A DNA stretch of 63,837 bases from an uncultured bacterium (GTDB lineage: Bacteria; Bacteroidota; Bacteroidia; Bacteroidales; Bacteroidaceae): the NCBI GenBank assembly GCA_905215345.1, contig CAJMPR010000022.1, positions 1 through 63,837 of the forward strand, given 5' to 3'. A model generated the notes under the pieces. It saw nothing but the letters and a program-made list of their open reading frames with translations, was not told where the DNA came from and searched no databases. Position 1 is the stretch's first letter, and the number at the start of each line of letters is the position of its first letter. The position numbers were made by a program, and so were the translations under genes. Shown one piece after another: positions 43,510-52,380 of this stretch.

Positions 43510-43665
43510 TTATAAATTCGCTTCACCGGATTTAGGACTATTTTCTTTATAAAGCAAGAATGCACATGCCGCTGCCGCAAATACGCTATAATCAAACGGA
43601 GCTTTTATACTTAAGGAAAATGTCATGGAGAACGCAAACGTCAGTAATATAATTGGTTTTGATAA
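43510..43665 (-). pseudogene. Possible remnant of a membrane-protein gene
   Basis: On the minus strand a 51-codon open stretch encodes two hydrophobic segments (PIILLTFAFSMTFSLS and DYSVFAAAACAFLLY) and ends in a charged tail before TAA. It is bounded upstream by a stop, has no normal start region and no promoter. I read it as the C-terminal scrap of a lost transporter, with low confidence. The rest of the gap 43499-43772 holds only a -7-like TAACTTTG at 43727-43734. Confidence 0.3.
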
Positions 43666-43772
43666 CTATTTCACGAATCCGGAAATAGTTCTTATTATTA
43701 AACAGCAAAAGAATAGATTATGTTTGTAACTTTGCCTAAAGTTCAGTTTTATAGTGGTTACGACAGAAGAAA

Positions 43773-44315
43773 ATGAAACAGACAATGCGCAAGATAGATG
43801 AATTTAGAAATGCTTTAGATGTACCTATATACAAATTATCAATAGACGGGTTAGTGCAGGATATATGCCGACAACCTGAATATCTGAAAGATATGTATCA
43901 ACTGATTTCCGATGAGAAGCAGACGGTTTCGTGGCGGGCGATTTGGGTGTGTGAAAAAGTGAGCGAGATATATCCCGGTTGGCTTGCCCCGCTGCTGGAC
44001 GATATTACTCAACGGTTGCTTGCGTGCCGCCATGACGGGTCTAAACGGCTATTGCTGTCTATATTGTATAATGTGCCGGTCTCTACTCCTATTTCTGTCG
44101 ATTTATTGAACTATTGTTTAGATCGTATGTTAAGCCCTCAAGAAAGTATAGGTGTGCAGGCGTTGGCAATCAGAATGGCTTATCGGCTCTGTAAGCAAGA
44201 ACCGGAACTTCTGAAAGAGCTGCAACTTATACTTGAAAATACCGATACTGAATTCTACTCTGTCGGAGTAAAAACAACGATACGAAATACACTAAAGAAA
44301 ATGAGAAAACAATAG
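43773..44315 (+). CDS. Hypothetical helical protein
   Basis: I do not recognise this 180-residue protein. It has no signal or membrane segment and is almost all helical, with repeated pairs of amphipathic helices (for example VQDICRQPEYLKDMYQLI, EKVSEIYPGWLAPLLDDI, DLLNYCLDRML, MAYRLCKQEPELLKELQLIL). This resembles a short HEAT/ARM-type repeat protein, which would bind another macromolecule. A -7-like TAACTTTG at 43727-43734 precedes it. Two ATG codons (residues 1 and 5) are possible starts. It lies between fabD and the thiamin riboswitch and belongs to neither by obvious function. Confidence 0.7.
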   Translation: MKQTMRKIDEFRNALDVPIYKLSIDGLVQDICRQPEYLKDMYQLISDEKQTVSWRAIWVCEKVSEIYPGWLAPLLDDITQRLLACRHDGSKRLLLSILYNVPVSTPISVDLLNYCLDRMLSPQESIGVQALAIRMAYRLCKQEPELLKELQLILENTDTEFYSVGVKTTIRNTLKKMRKQ

Positions 44316-44385
44316 CCATAGCGTACAAATCGTAAATCCGGGGATAAAAAAGCTATTATTTTGTTTTTTATTTCTTATTTTCCCT

Positions 44386-44482
44386 TACCTTTGCCACTGT
44401 AAACACAAAGGGGTGCCCCAATGGGCTGAGATTATACCCTCGAACCTGATGCAGTTAGTACTGCCGTAGGAATTGAAATCCT
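44386..44482 (+). promoter_or_regulatory. TPP riboswitch (THI box) with promoter
   Basis: TTTG (44360-44363) and TACCTTTG (44386-44393) form a promoter just before a classic thiamin pyrophosphate riboswitch, about 44402-44475. The conserved parts are GGGGTGCC, GGCTGAGA, ACCC, GAACCTGAT and GTTAGTACTGCCGTAGGAA. A weak 7-bp hairpin (TTGAAAT/ATTTCAA) follows before thiS. Thiamin pyrophosphate should switch the operon off. Confidence 0.95.
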
Positions 44483-44553
44483 TTTTCTTCGTATTTTTTA
44501 TTTCAAGGCACTTCCTTTGTATTTACTTCCATTTGATTTAATTTAATAGAAAA

Positions 44554-44751
44554 ATGAAAGTATCAGTCAACAACAAAGAAGTGGAAGCCGGCGCTACTAC
44601 CCTTTCACAACTCACAGAAGAACTTTCCTTACCGGCACAAGGTATTGCCATTGCCGTGAACAATCGTATGGTACCCCGTACGGAATGGGCGGATTATGCT
44701 CTGACCGAAGGTATCTCCATAATTATTATAAAAGCAGCATGCGGAGGATAA
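44554..44751 (+). CDS. thiS: Sulfur carrier protein ThiS
   Basis: This 65-residue ubiquitin-like carrier ends in the required Gly-Gly (AACGG), which is adenylated by ThiF and turned into a thiocarboxylate to supply sulfur for the thiazole ring. The sequence VSVNNKEVEAGATTLSQLTE and IAIAVNNRMVPRTEW fits the family. It is the first gene after the riboswitch, 4 bases ahead of thiE. Confidence 0.95.
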   Translation: MKVSVNNKEVEAGATTLSQLTEELSLPAQGIAIAVNNRMVPRTEWADYALTEGISIIIIKAACGG

Positions 44752-44755
44752 AAAA

Positions 44756-45556
44756 ATGAAAGATTTAATAGAAAAATTGGTTAATCAATGTAATGAATTA
44801 CAGACAGTAATGAAATGTCCTCAAAAACGGACAGAAAAAAGTCATCAATCTTCACAGGAAGATAATCTCATGATGGAAAGTCTTCTTGATAAACTCGATA
44901 CGATAATAAAATATAAGAAGCGGGATGTTGTAAGGGAATATGGAAAGGTACAGTTCATTACGCATTATACCGAACAATATTCATATCTCGACTCGGCGCG
45001 TATGGCATTGGAAGGCGGTTGTAAATGGATACAACTTCGTATGAAAGATGCTACTATGGATGAAATTCGTCCCATAGCTTCGGTAATAAAAGATTTATGC
45101 GATACCCATGATGCCATTTTTATTATCGACGATCATGTAGAATTAGCCAAAGAAATAAAAGCCGACGGTGTACATCTTGGAAAAAGCGATATGTCCGTCG
45201 ATGAAGCGCGACGTATCCTTGGAAAAGGATTTATTATTGGAGCTACTGCCAATACGTACGAGGATGTTGAAAAGCATTGGCATTCCGGAGCGGATTATAT
45301 TGGTTGCGGACCTTTCAGATACACTGAAACCAAGAAGAATCTAAGCCCGATAGTGGGTTTGGAAGGATATGAAAAAATAATTGTCATGATGTCTAATGCA
45401 GAGATTGATATTCCCGTTGTTGCTATTGGTGGAATAACGATAGATGATATTTCTGCCATTATGAAAACGGGAGTTGATGGCATCGCGCTTTCGGGTACAG
45501 TGTTACGGGCTGAAAATCCGGCAGAAGAAATGAAGAAAATAATGACACGGATATGA
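44756..45556 (+). CDS. thiE: Thiamin phosphate synthase with N-terminal extension
   Basis: ThiE joins HMP-pyrophosphate and the thiazole phosphate. The C-terminal 200 residues hold the family motifs: WIQLRMKDA, IFIIDDHVELAKEIKADGVH, LGKSDMSVDEAR, GCGPFRYTETKKN and VVAIGGI. About 65 extra N-terminal residues (ENLMMESLLDKL-like helical, charged) are absent from E. coli ThiE. Their role is unknown, and a later start, for example at Met40, is possible. It overlaps thiG by 4 bases (ATGA). A second, shorter ThiE/TenI homologue lies downstream. Confidence 0.92.
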   Translation: MKDLIEKLVNQCNELQTVMKCPQKRTEKSHQSSQEDNLMMESLLDKLDTIIKYKKRDVVREYGKVQFITHYTEQYSYLDSARMALEGGCKWIQLRMKDATMDEIRPIASVIKDLCDTHDAIFIIDDHVELAKEIKADGVHLGKSDMSVDEARRILGKGFIIGATANTYEDVEKHWHSGADYIGCGPFRYTETKKNLSPIVGLEGYEKIIVMMSNAEIDIPVVAIGGITIDDISAIMKTGVDGIALSGTVLRAENPAEEMKKIMTRI

Positions 45557-46332
45557 AAAGATTAGTTATTGCGGGACGTGAGTTCAGTTCCCGTTTATTC
45601 TTGGGTACAGGAAAATTCAACTCCAACGAGAGTATGGAGCAAGCGATATTAGCATCCGGCACAGAAATGGTGACGGTAGCTATGAAACGCATCGAACTGG
45701 ACAATAAAGAAGATGATATGTTGAAGCATGTCCGTCATCCGCACATCCAATTACTACCCAATACTTCCGGGGTACGCAATGCCGAAGAAGCTGTATTTGC
45801 CGCACAAATGGCCCGTGAGGCTTTCGGAACAAACTGGTTGAAACTGGAAATACATCCCGATCCCCGTTATCTGTTGCCCGATTCGGTAGAAACGTTGAAA
45901 GCTACGGAAGAACTGGTAAAACTGGGATTTGTCGTACTCCCCTATTGTCAGGCAGACCCTACTCTATGTAAACATCTGGAAGAAGCCGGGGCAGCTACCG
46001 TTATGCCGCTTGGTGCTCCTATCGGAACAAACAAGGGTTTACAGACCCGTGACTTTCTGCGTATCATCATCGAACAGGCAAATATTCCTGTGGTGGTGGA
46101 TGCCGGTATAGGTGCTCCCAGTCATGCAGCCGAGGCTATGGAAATGGGCGCATCGGCTTGTCTGGTCAATACGGCTATTGCGGTAGCCGGAGAACCGGTA
46201 GCTATGGCACAAGCCTTTAAACAAGCTGTGGAAGCCGGACGTATGGCGTACGAAGCAGGCTTGGGATTACAAGCGGATAATTTTGTGGCGGAAGCCAGTT
46301 CGCCGTTGACGGCATTTTTGAATGAAAAATAA
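45553..46332 (+). CDS. thiG: Thiazole synthase ThiG
   Basis: ThiG forms the thiazole phosphate from deoxyxylulose 5-phosphate, dehydroglycine and ThiS-thiocarboxylate. This 259-residue TIM-barrel protein has FLGTGKFNSNESM near 18, the Schiff-base lysine region NWLKLEIHPDPRYLLPD near 95, and the phosphate-binding end VVDAGIGAPSHAAEAMEMGA near 180. It starts inside the end of thiE, showing translational coupling. Confidence 0.97.
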   Translation: MKRLVIAGREFSSRLFLGTGKFNSNESMEQAILASGTEMVTVAMKRIELDNKEDDMLKHVRHPHIQLLPNTSGVRNAEEAVFAAQMAREAFGTNWLKLEIHPDPRYLLPDSVETLKATEELVKLGFVVLPYCQADPTLCKHLEEAGAATVMPLGAPIGTNKGLQTRDFLRIIIEQANIPVVVDAGIGAPSHAAEAMEMGASACLVNTAIAVAGEPVAMAQAFKQAVEAGRMAYEAGLGLQADNFVAEASSPLTAFLNEK

Positions 46333-46353
46333 GAATTTACGCATCGAAAGAAT

Positions 46354-48033
46354 ATGAAGCAAAAGATAAAGTTTTCCCGTTCCGAAAAAGTATATATGCC
46401 GGGCAGTCTCTATCCCGAACTGCGTGTAGCCATGCGTAAGGTTGAGCAGGTACCCAGCACTAACTTTATAGAGGGAGAGAAAGTTATTACTCCGAATCCT
46501 GATGTCTATGTGTATGATACCAGTGGCCCGTTCAGTGATCCGGATATCGAGGTCGATTTGAAGAAAGGTTTACCACGCCTGCGTGAGCAGTGGATATTAC
46601 GTCGTAACGATGTAGAGCAGCTACCGGAAATTTCTTCTGAATACGGTCGTATGCGTCGTGATGACAAGTCTCTCGATCATTTGCGCTTTGAGCATATTGC
46701 CTTGCCCTACCGTGCCAAACAAGGCAAATGTTGCACGCAGATGTATTATGCCAAGCAAGGCATCATCACCCCGGAAATGGAATATGTAGCGATTAGGGAA
46801 AATATGAATTGTGCGGAGTTAGGCATAGAGACGCATATAACTCCTGAATTTGTACGTCAGGAAGTTGCCGCGGGACGTGCCTTGATTCCCGCCAATATCA
46901 ACCACCCGGAAGCGGAACCGATGATTGTGGGCCGTAATTTCCTGGTGAAAATCAATACGAATATCGGTAACTCCGCTACTACATCGAGCATTGACGAAGA
47001 GGTGGAGAAAGCCCTTTGGAGCTGTAAATGGGGCGGTGACACATTGATGGATTTATCCACCGGTGAAAATATTCACGAAACGCGCGAATGGATTATCCGT
47101 AACTGTCCGGTGCCCGTGGGTACAGTGCCTATTTACCAGGCACTGGAAAAAGTGAATGGAAAAGTGGAAGACTTGACATGGGAACTTTATCGTGATACTC
47201 TTATCGAGCAATGTGAGCAAGGTGTGGATTACTTTACGATTCATGCGGGTATCCGTCGTCATAATGTGCATCTGGCAGAAAAGCGTTTGTGCGGTATTGT
47301 GAGCCGTGGTGGTAGCATTATGAGTAAATGGTGTCTGGTACACGACCGTGAAAGTTTCTTGTACGAGCACTTCGATGATATTTGTGAAATATTGGCACAG
47401 TATGATGTGGCGGTATCGTTAGGCGATGGATTACGTCCGGGTTCTACACACGATGCCAATGATGAAGCCCAATTTGCTGAACTTGATACAATGGGCGAAC
47501 TCGTGCTTCGTGCATGGGATAAGAATGTACAGGCATTCATCGAAGGTCCCGGTCATGTACCCATGCATAAGATTAAGGAAAACATGGAACGGCAAATTGA
47601 AAAATGCCACAATGCACCGTTCTATACGCTCGGCCCGTTGGTGACGGATATTGCACCGGGTTACGACCATATCACTTCGGCCATTGGTGCTGCACAAATA
47701 GGTTGGCTGGGTACTGCCATGCTCTGTTATGTTACCCCTAAGGAGCACCTTGCCTTGCCTGATAAGGAAGATGTACGCGTAGGAGTTATCACGTATAAGA
47801 TTGCCGCCCATGCTGCCGATTTAGCCAAGGGACATCCGGGCGCACAGGTGCGCGACAATGCATTGAGTAAAGCTCGCTACGAATTCCGTTGGAAAGACCA
47901 GTTTGACCTGTCTTTAGATCCGGAACGCGCCTTTTCTTACTTTCATGCAGGACGCCATACAGATGGAGAATACTGTACGATGTGCGGACCTAACTTCTGT
48001 GCAATGAAACTATCGAGAGAGTTAAGAAAATGA
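46354..48033 (+). CDS. thiC: Phosphomethylpyrimidine synthase ThiC
   Basis: ThiC is a radical SAM enzyme that converts aminoimidazole ribotide to HMP phosphate. This 559-residue protein has the C-terminal cluster motif CTMCGPNFC (Cys-x2-Cys-x4-Cys) and conserved blocks MTQMYYAKQGIITPEME-like (near 130), GNSATTSSIDEEVEKALWS (near 206) and GPGHVPMHKIKENM (near 400). It lies 21 bases after thiG in the operon. Confidence 0.97.
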   Translation: MKQKIKFSRSEKVYMPGSLYPELRVAMRKVEQVPSTNFIEGEKVITPNPDVYVYDTSGPFSDPDIEVDLKKGLPRLREQWILRRNDVEQLPEISSEYGRMRRDDKSLDHLRFEHIALPYRAKQGKCCTQMYYAKQGIITPEMEYVAIRENMNCAELGIETHITPEFVRQEVAAGRALIPANINHPEAEPMIVGRNFLVKINTNIGNSATTSSIDEEVEKALWSCKWGGDTLMDLSTGENIHETREWIIRNCPVPVGTVPIYQALEKVNGKVEDLTWELYRDTLIEQCEQGVDYFTIHAGIRRHNVHLAEKRLCGIVSRGGSIMSKWCLVHDRESFLYEHFDDICEILAQYDVAVSLGDGLRPGSTHDANDEAQFAELDTMGELVLRAWDKNVQAFIEGPGHVPMHKIKENMERQIEKCHNAPFYTLGPLVTDIAPGYDHITSAIGAAQIGWLGTAMLCYVTPKEHLALPDKEDVRVGVITYKIAAHAADLAKGHPGAQVRDNALSKARYEFRWKDQFDLSLDPERAFSYFHAGRHTDGEYCTMCGPNFCAMKLSRELRK

Positions 48034-48090
48034 ATCAATGTGCTAATTTGCTGCACTATCACACCGCATGGCAATTAGCGCATTAAACTA

Positions 48091-49230
48091 TTGAATAACA
48101 TGTTTTCAGACGAATTAGAAAAAATATCCTGGGAAGAAACGACCGAACGCATCAATGCTAAGACAGACGTAGATGTGCGACGTGCACTTACTAAGGAACG
48201 TTGTGACGTGGAGGACTTCATGGCGCTTATCTCACCGGCTGCCGTGCCCTATCTCGAAACAATGGCACGTTTAAGTAAAAAGTATACGGAAGAGCGTTTC
48301 GGCAAGACTATCTCTATGTTTGTGCCACTGTATATCACTAATTCCTGTACCAATTCCTGTATATACTGCGGTTTCCACATCAGCAACCCCATGGCGCGCA
48401 CCATATTGACAGAGGAAGAGATTGTCAATGAATACAAAGCAATCAAGAAACTGGCTCCTTTTGAGAATCTTTTGTTGGTAACGGGCGAGAATCCGGCCAA
48501 AGCAGGTGTTCCCTATATAGCCCGTGCTCTTGATTTGGCAAAGCCTTATTTCAGTAATCTCAAGATAGAAGTAATGCCTTTGAAAGCAGAAGAGTATGCC
48601 GAACTCAAAGAGCATGGAATGAACGGCGTAATCTGTTTTCAAGAAACGTACCACAAGGCGAATTACAACATCTACCATCCGCGTGGAATGAAGTCCAAAT
48701 TTGAATGGCGTGTCAATGGTTTCGACCGTATGGGACAAGCCGGAGTTCATTCTATCGGCATGGGTGTACTTATCGGTTTGGAAAAGGAATGGAGAACGGA
48801 TATTTGCATGATGGCTTATCATTTGCGTTATCTGCAGAAGCATTATTGGAAGACCAAATACAGCGTTAACTTCCCGCGTATGCGTCCGTCGGAGAACGGA
48901 GGTTTCCAACCGAATGTAATCATGAACGACCGCGAACTGGCACAAGTAACCTTTGCCATGCGTATCTTCGACCATGATGTGGATATATCCTACTCTACCC
49001 GCGAACCGGCCTCCATACGCGACCACATGGCAACCCTCGGTGTTACTACCATGAGTGCTGAAAGTAAGACGGAACCGGGTGGCTATTACAGTTATCCCCA
49101 GACTTTAGAGCAGTTCCACGTCAGCGACGAACGGAAAGCAGTAGAAGTAGATGCGGCTTTGAAACATTTGGGGCGTGAACCGGTTTGGAAGGATTGGGAT
49201 GTTAGTTTTGATTTGAAAAGATATAAGTAA
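48091..49230 (+). CDS. thiH: 2-iminoacetate synthase ThiH
   Basis: ThiH is the radical SAM tyrosine lyase that gives dehydroglycine for ThiG in anaerobes. This 379-residue protein carries NSCTNSCIYCGF (Cys-x3-Cys-x2-Cys, near 85-96), the SAM-binding LLVTGENP, and FQETYHKANYNIYHP near 186. Use of ThiH and not the glycine oxidase ThiO fits an anaerobe. An imperfect hairpin (48036-48085, TGTGCTAATTTGC with GCAATTAGCGCA) occupies the gap from thiC. Confidence 0.96.
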   Translation: MNNMFSDELEKISWEETTERINAKTDVDVRRALTKERCDVEDFMALISPAAVPYLETMARLSKKYTEERFGKTISMFVPLYITNSCTNSCIYCGFHISNPMARTILTEEEIVNEYKAIKKLAPFENLLLVTGENPAKAGVPYIARALDLAKPYFSNLKIEVMPLKAEEYAELKEHGMNGVICFQETYHKANYNIYHPRGMKSKFEWRVNGFDRMGQAGVHSIGMGVLIGLEKEWRTDICMMAYHLRYLQKHYWKTKYSVNFPRMRPSENGGFQPNVIMNDRELAQVTFAMRIFDHDVDISYSTREPASIRDHMATLGVTTMSAESKTEPGGYYSYPQTLEQFHVSDERKAVEVDAALKHLGREPVWKDWDVSFDLKRYK

Positions 49231-49272
49231 GTTTCAGCACAGATTACACGAATTAACAACAAAGACAATGAC

Positions 49273-49968
49273 ATGACACGATACGACAGACAAGTCTCTC
49301 TTCCTGAAATAGGGGAAACCGGACAAGAAAAAATACAGAAGTCCAAAGTATTAATTGTAGGTGTAGGGGGGCTTGGCTCTCCTATTGCCCTCTATCTAAC
49401 AGGTGCAGGAGTTGGCACGATTGGCTTGGTAGATGATGATATTATAAGCATTAGTAATCTGCACCGCCAAATATTGTATGCAGAGACTGAAGTTGGTCAG
49501 CCTAAAACACTTTTGGCTGCCAAGAGGTTGCGGACTTTGAACAGTGATGTAAAAATACACATCTACCCTTTCCGGCTCAACAAAGACAATGCCCGCAAAA
49601 TTATTGCGGAATATGATATTATTGTAGACGGATGTGATAACTTTGCAACCCGTTATCTGCTAAACGAACTTTGCATGGAACTTAAAAAGCCTTATGTATA
49701 TGGAGCTATTCAAGGTTTTGAAGGACAAGTCTCCGTCTTTTGCTACGGTGAGTGTTCAAAGACCTATCGTGAACTCTATCCGGATAAAAATGCCGCTTTA
49801 CAAACACCCGCTCCGGATAAATCGGTTATAGGGGTTACTCCTGCCATAGTAGGTAGTGTGGAAGCCAATGAAGTTCTGAAAATCATCTGCGGTTATGGAG
49901 ATGTCCTGGCAGGTAAACTGTGGGTTATTGATTTAAGAACCATGCAATCGCATATCCTTTTATTATAG
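49273..49968 (+). CDS. thiF: ThiF/MoeB-type adenylyltransferase without zinc cysteines
   Basis: This 231-residue protein should adenylate the Gly-Gly end of ThiS. It has GVGGLGSPIALYLTGAGVG (nucleotide loop, about 26-44), IGLVDDDIISISNLHRQILY with the catalytic Arg, and DGCDNFATRYLLNELC. The two Cys-x2-Cys motifs that hold structural zinc in E. coli ThiF/MoeB are missing: the positions read SKTYRELYP and APDKS. The function is assigned from the operon. It lies between thiH and the second thiE. Confidence 0.92.
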   Translation: MTRYDRQVSLPEIGETGQEKIQKSKVLIVGVGGLGSPIALYLTGAGVGTIGLVDDDIISISNLHRQILYAETEVGQPKTLLAAKRLRTLNSDVKIHIYPFRLNKDNARKIIAEYDIIVDGCDNFATRYLLNELCMELKKPYVYGAIQGFEGQVSVFCYGECSKTYRELYPDKNAALQTPAPDKSVIGVTPAIVGSVEANEVLKIICGYGDVLAGKLWVIDLRTMQSHILLL

Positions 49969-49973
49969 GAGCT

Positions 49974-50567
49974 ATGAAACTGATAGTAATTACTACTCCC
50001 GATTTCTTTGAGGGAGAAGCCGAAGCGATTACGTCGCTATTTAATGCCGGACTTGAGGTGCTTCATCTTCGTAAACCGGGAGCTTCGTCTGAAGAGCTGA
50101 AACATCTGCTACATCAGTTGCCGTCAAAATATATGGAGTATATTGTGACTCACGACCATTTTGAACTGGTGTCTTCATGGGGGTTAAAAGGAGTCCATTT
50201 GAACGGACGTAATCCGCAAGCCCCTCATGGTTATATAGGACATATCAGTTGTTCTTGTCACTCATTGGAAGAGGTTGTACAGCGTAAGCCGGTATGCAAT
50301 TATGTTTTTCTCAGTCCTGTCTATGACAGTATTTCCAAGCAAGGATATGCTTCAACCTATACGCACGAGAGTTTGCAGGAAGCACAACAATCAGGAATAA
50401 TCGACTCTAAAGTAATGGCGTTGGGCGGCATCTCTTTAGAACACTTACCGGAAGTTAAAACCTTAGGTTTTGGCGGTGCGGCAGTATTGGGTGATGTCTG
50501 GAAAAGGAAAGGAAATGACTTTATGGAACATTTTCTTCAACTAAAACTTGCCTCTTCTCTATTTTAA
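49974..50567 (+). CDS. Second thiamin phosphate synthase-like protein (ThiE/TenI family)
   Basis: This 197-residue TIM-barrel protein has VLHLRKPGASSEEL, YIVTHDHFELVSSWGLKGVH, LSPVYDSISKQGY and VMALGGI. This is the ThiE/TenI family but with short, altered phosphate-binding loops. Because a full thiE lies earlier in the same operon, this one may be TenI, which aromatises the thiazole carboxylate phosphate made by ThiG. The TenI call is inference; duplicate ThiE activity is the alternative. It starts 5 bases after thiF. Confidence 0.85.
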   Translation: MKLIVITTPDFFEGEAEAITSLFNAGLEVLHLRKPGASSEELKHLLHQLPSKYMEYIVTHDHFELVSSWGLKGVHLNGRNPQAPHGYIGHISCSCHSLEEVVQRKPVCNYVFLSPVYDSISKQGYASTYTHESLQEAQQSGIIDSKVMALGGISLEHLPEVKTLGFGGAAVLGDVWKRKGNDFMEHFLQLKLASSLF

Positions 50568-50586
50568 TTCTTAATTTTTAATTGAA

Positions 50587-51381
50587 ATGACTCCTCCTAT
50601 TGTTCTTACCATTGCAGGCTCCGATTGTTCCGGTGGTGCCGGAATACAAGCTGATATAAAGACTATTTCATCTTTGAACGGGTATGCCGCTTCCGTTATT
50701 ACAGCTGTTACTGCGCAAAATACGCTCGGTGTACAAGCTGTACATCCTATTCCGGCAGATATAGTCGGTATGCAGATAGAATCTGTTATGAATGATTTGC
50801 TCCCCAATGCAATTAAGATAGGTATGGTGTACGATAACTCCATTGTGAGTACTATCGTTGAATGTTTGAGGAAACATTGCTCTGAATTTGTTGTATACGA
50901 TCCTGTAATGATATCTACCAGTGGACGACAACTGATGACGGAAGAAACTACTCAAGCCATCAAGAGAGAGTTGTTTCCGCTTTGCACCTTGATAACTCCA
51001 AACTTGAATGAGGCAGCCCTGCTATTAGAATGTAATATTACAAGTATAGAAGATATGGAACAGGCAGCTTGCCAATTAGCAGCCCGTTATCATACTTCAG
51101 TTTTGATTAAGGGAGGACATCTTACCGGGGATGAAATGTGTGATGTACTGTATGACGGTACTATTCATCTATTCGGACATAAAAAAATTAAAAGTAATAA
51201 TCTTCATGGAACGGGATGTACGCTTTCTTCTGCCATTGCTACGTTCTTAGCTAAGGGCTACACACTTGAAGAAGCGGTCTGCCGGGCAAAAATTTATATT
51301 AATACTGCTATTGACAATGGAAAAGACTTGCAAATAGGTCACGGTAACGGTCCTTTAGCTCATTTCCCTTATGGGAAATAA
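50587..51381 (+). CDS. thiD: HMP / HMP-phosphate kinase ThiD
   Basis: ThiD phosphorylates hydroxymethylpyrimidine twice to feed ThiE. This 264-residue ribokinase-fold protein has TIAGSDCSGGAGIQADIKT (near 8-26), VVYDPVMISTSG (near 101), the anion hole and catalytic region NNLHGTGCTLSSAIATFLA (near 204). It is the last recognisable gene of the thiamin operon. No clear terminator follows. Confidence 0.96.
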   Translation: MTPPIVLTIAGSDCSGGAGIQADIKTISSLNGYAASVITAVTAQNTLGVQAVHPIPADIVGMQIESVMNDLLPNAIKIGMVYDNSIVSTIVECLRKHCSEFVVYDPVMISTSGRQLMTEETTQAIKRELFPLCTLITPNLNEAALLLECNITSIEDMEQAACQLAARYHTSVLIKGGHLTGDEMCDVLYDGTIHLFGHKKIKSNNLHGTGCTLSSAIATFLAKGYTLEEAVCRAKIYINTAIDNGKDLQIGHGNGPLAHFPYGK

Positions 51382-51416
51382 GCTATCTCTTATCCACTGG
51401 CGAATTACATTCCTTT

Positions 51417-51575
51417 TTAAATTTCCAATTTGATAAGCAGCGCATTTATTGGATATGCACAGGCAAATCCTACCAGCGTACAGCCTGCGCCACAATGTAA
51501 AGCCGACAAGGCTACCGACTGCCAATGAGGGCGGTTCATTCTGTCCATTAACATATTCATCGGTATATCTCCCAT
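51417..51575 (-). pseudogene. Remnant of a DUF4396-like membrane protein gene
   Basis: A 52-codon minus-strand stretch encodes MNRPHWQSVALSALHCGAGC followed by TLVGFACAYPINALL. The HCGAGCTL string is what I recall as the hallmark of DUF4396 proteins. A stop codon lies just upstream of the first possible start, and the protein ends early after one span. It is probably the decayed fragment of a longer gene lost between thiD and the YjbR gene. The assignment is moderate because only one motif supports it. Confidence 0.45.
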
Positions 51576-51645
51576 GTCCGCCAATTTTTATCTTAGCATC
51601 TCAGAATATAATAACTTGCATATCCAAAAATAAAATTAAACTGAT

Positions 51646-52005
51646 ATGAATATTGAAGATTTCAGAGAATATTGCCTGTCTGTTAAAGGGGCAACTGAAA
51701 GTTTTCCGTTTGACGAACATACTTTAGTTTTTAAAGTAATGGATAAGATTTTTACCTATGCTCCACTACATCCCCGGGAAGGGCGCTTTTGGGCAAATAT
51801 GAAGTGTGCAACAAATAAGTCGGCAGAGCTAATGGAACGATTTGAAGGTATTCTCTTTGGTTGCCATTCTGATAAAAAATACTGGATAACGGTTTATCTT
51901 GAGAGTGATGTTCCCGATAAACTTATTAAAGAATTAATCAATCATTCAGTTGAAGAAGTTATTAAGAAGTTACCCCGAAGAAAAAGGGAAGAATATGAAC
52001 TATAG
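51646..52005 (+). CDS. MmcQ/YjbR-family protein
   Basis: This 119-residue protein shows the CyaY-like YjbR fold signatures: EYCLSVKGATESFPFDEHTL, then VFKVMDKIFTYA, a CATNKSAELMERF segment and KKYWITVYLESDVPDKL near the end. YjbR/MmcQ proteins bind DNA weakly by family annotation, but their cellular role is not established. It stands alone between the thiamin operon and the iron-sulfur locus, and ends 165 bases before a terminator. Confidence 0.9.
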   Translation: MNIEDFREYCLSVKGATESFPFDEHTLVFKVMDKIFTYAPLHPREGRFWANMKCATNKSAELMERFEGILFGCHSDKKYWITVYLESDVPDKLIKELINHSVEEVIKKLPRRKREEYEL

Positions 52006-52202
52006 TCAGAACGTAGCGAAGAGATTATATACTGACTATATGTATGGAAGCAATAAAGGAGAAAACATCGGTGGCAACCAAGGCGGAAGCGGCTCGGGCG
52101 AAGGACAGGAAAAACACCATTGGGTTAATGAACCGGCAAGAGCTAAAAAGTTATTCTTTGGGAAAACACGAAAAGTGGCGGGAGGACTCTCGTCACTTTT
52201 TT
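52006..52202 (+). other. Debris with HU-tail-like repeat, closed by a terminator
   Basis: Two overlapping short frames (from 51995 and 52044) cross this stretch, and I cannot support either as a gene. One frame reads GGNQGGSGSGEGQE, echoing the Gly/Ser tail of the HU-like protein at 34.9 kb. At 52171-52202 an 11-bp stem with two G-U pairs and a following T run forms an intrinsic terminator. The next gap to 52380 holds a -7-like TATTTTTG at 52343-52350. Confidence 0.5.
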
Positions 52203-52380
52203 CCATGTAACGCACCTCTGATAATTAAAATCAGGAATTAGGGTAATTTTTTCTGTAATTTGTCTACCTGCATAGAAGACAATAAGCTCTATTTTTGCAT
52301 CATAAAATTGAAAGATAAGGCGTTAATATTAATTTTATCTGTTATTTTTGCAAAAACAATCACAACAAACTTTGTAATAC

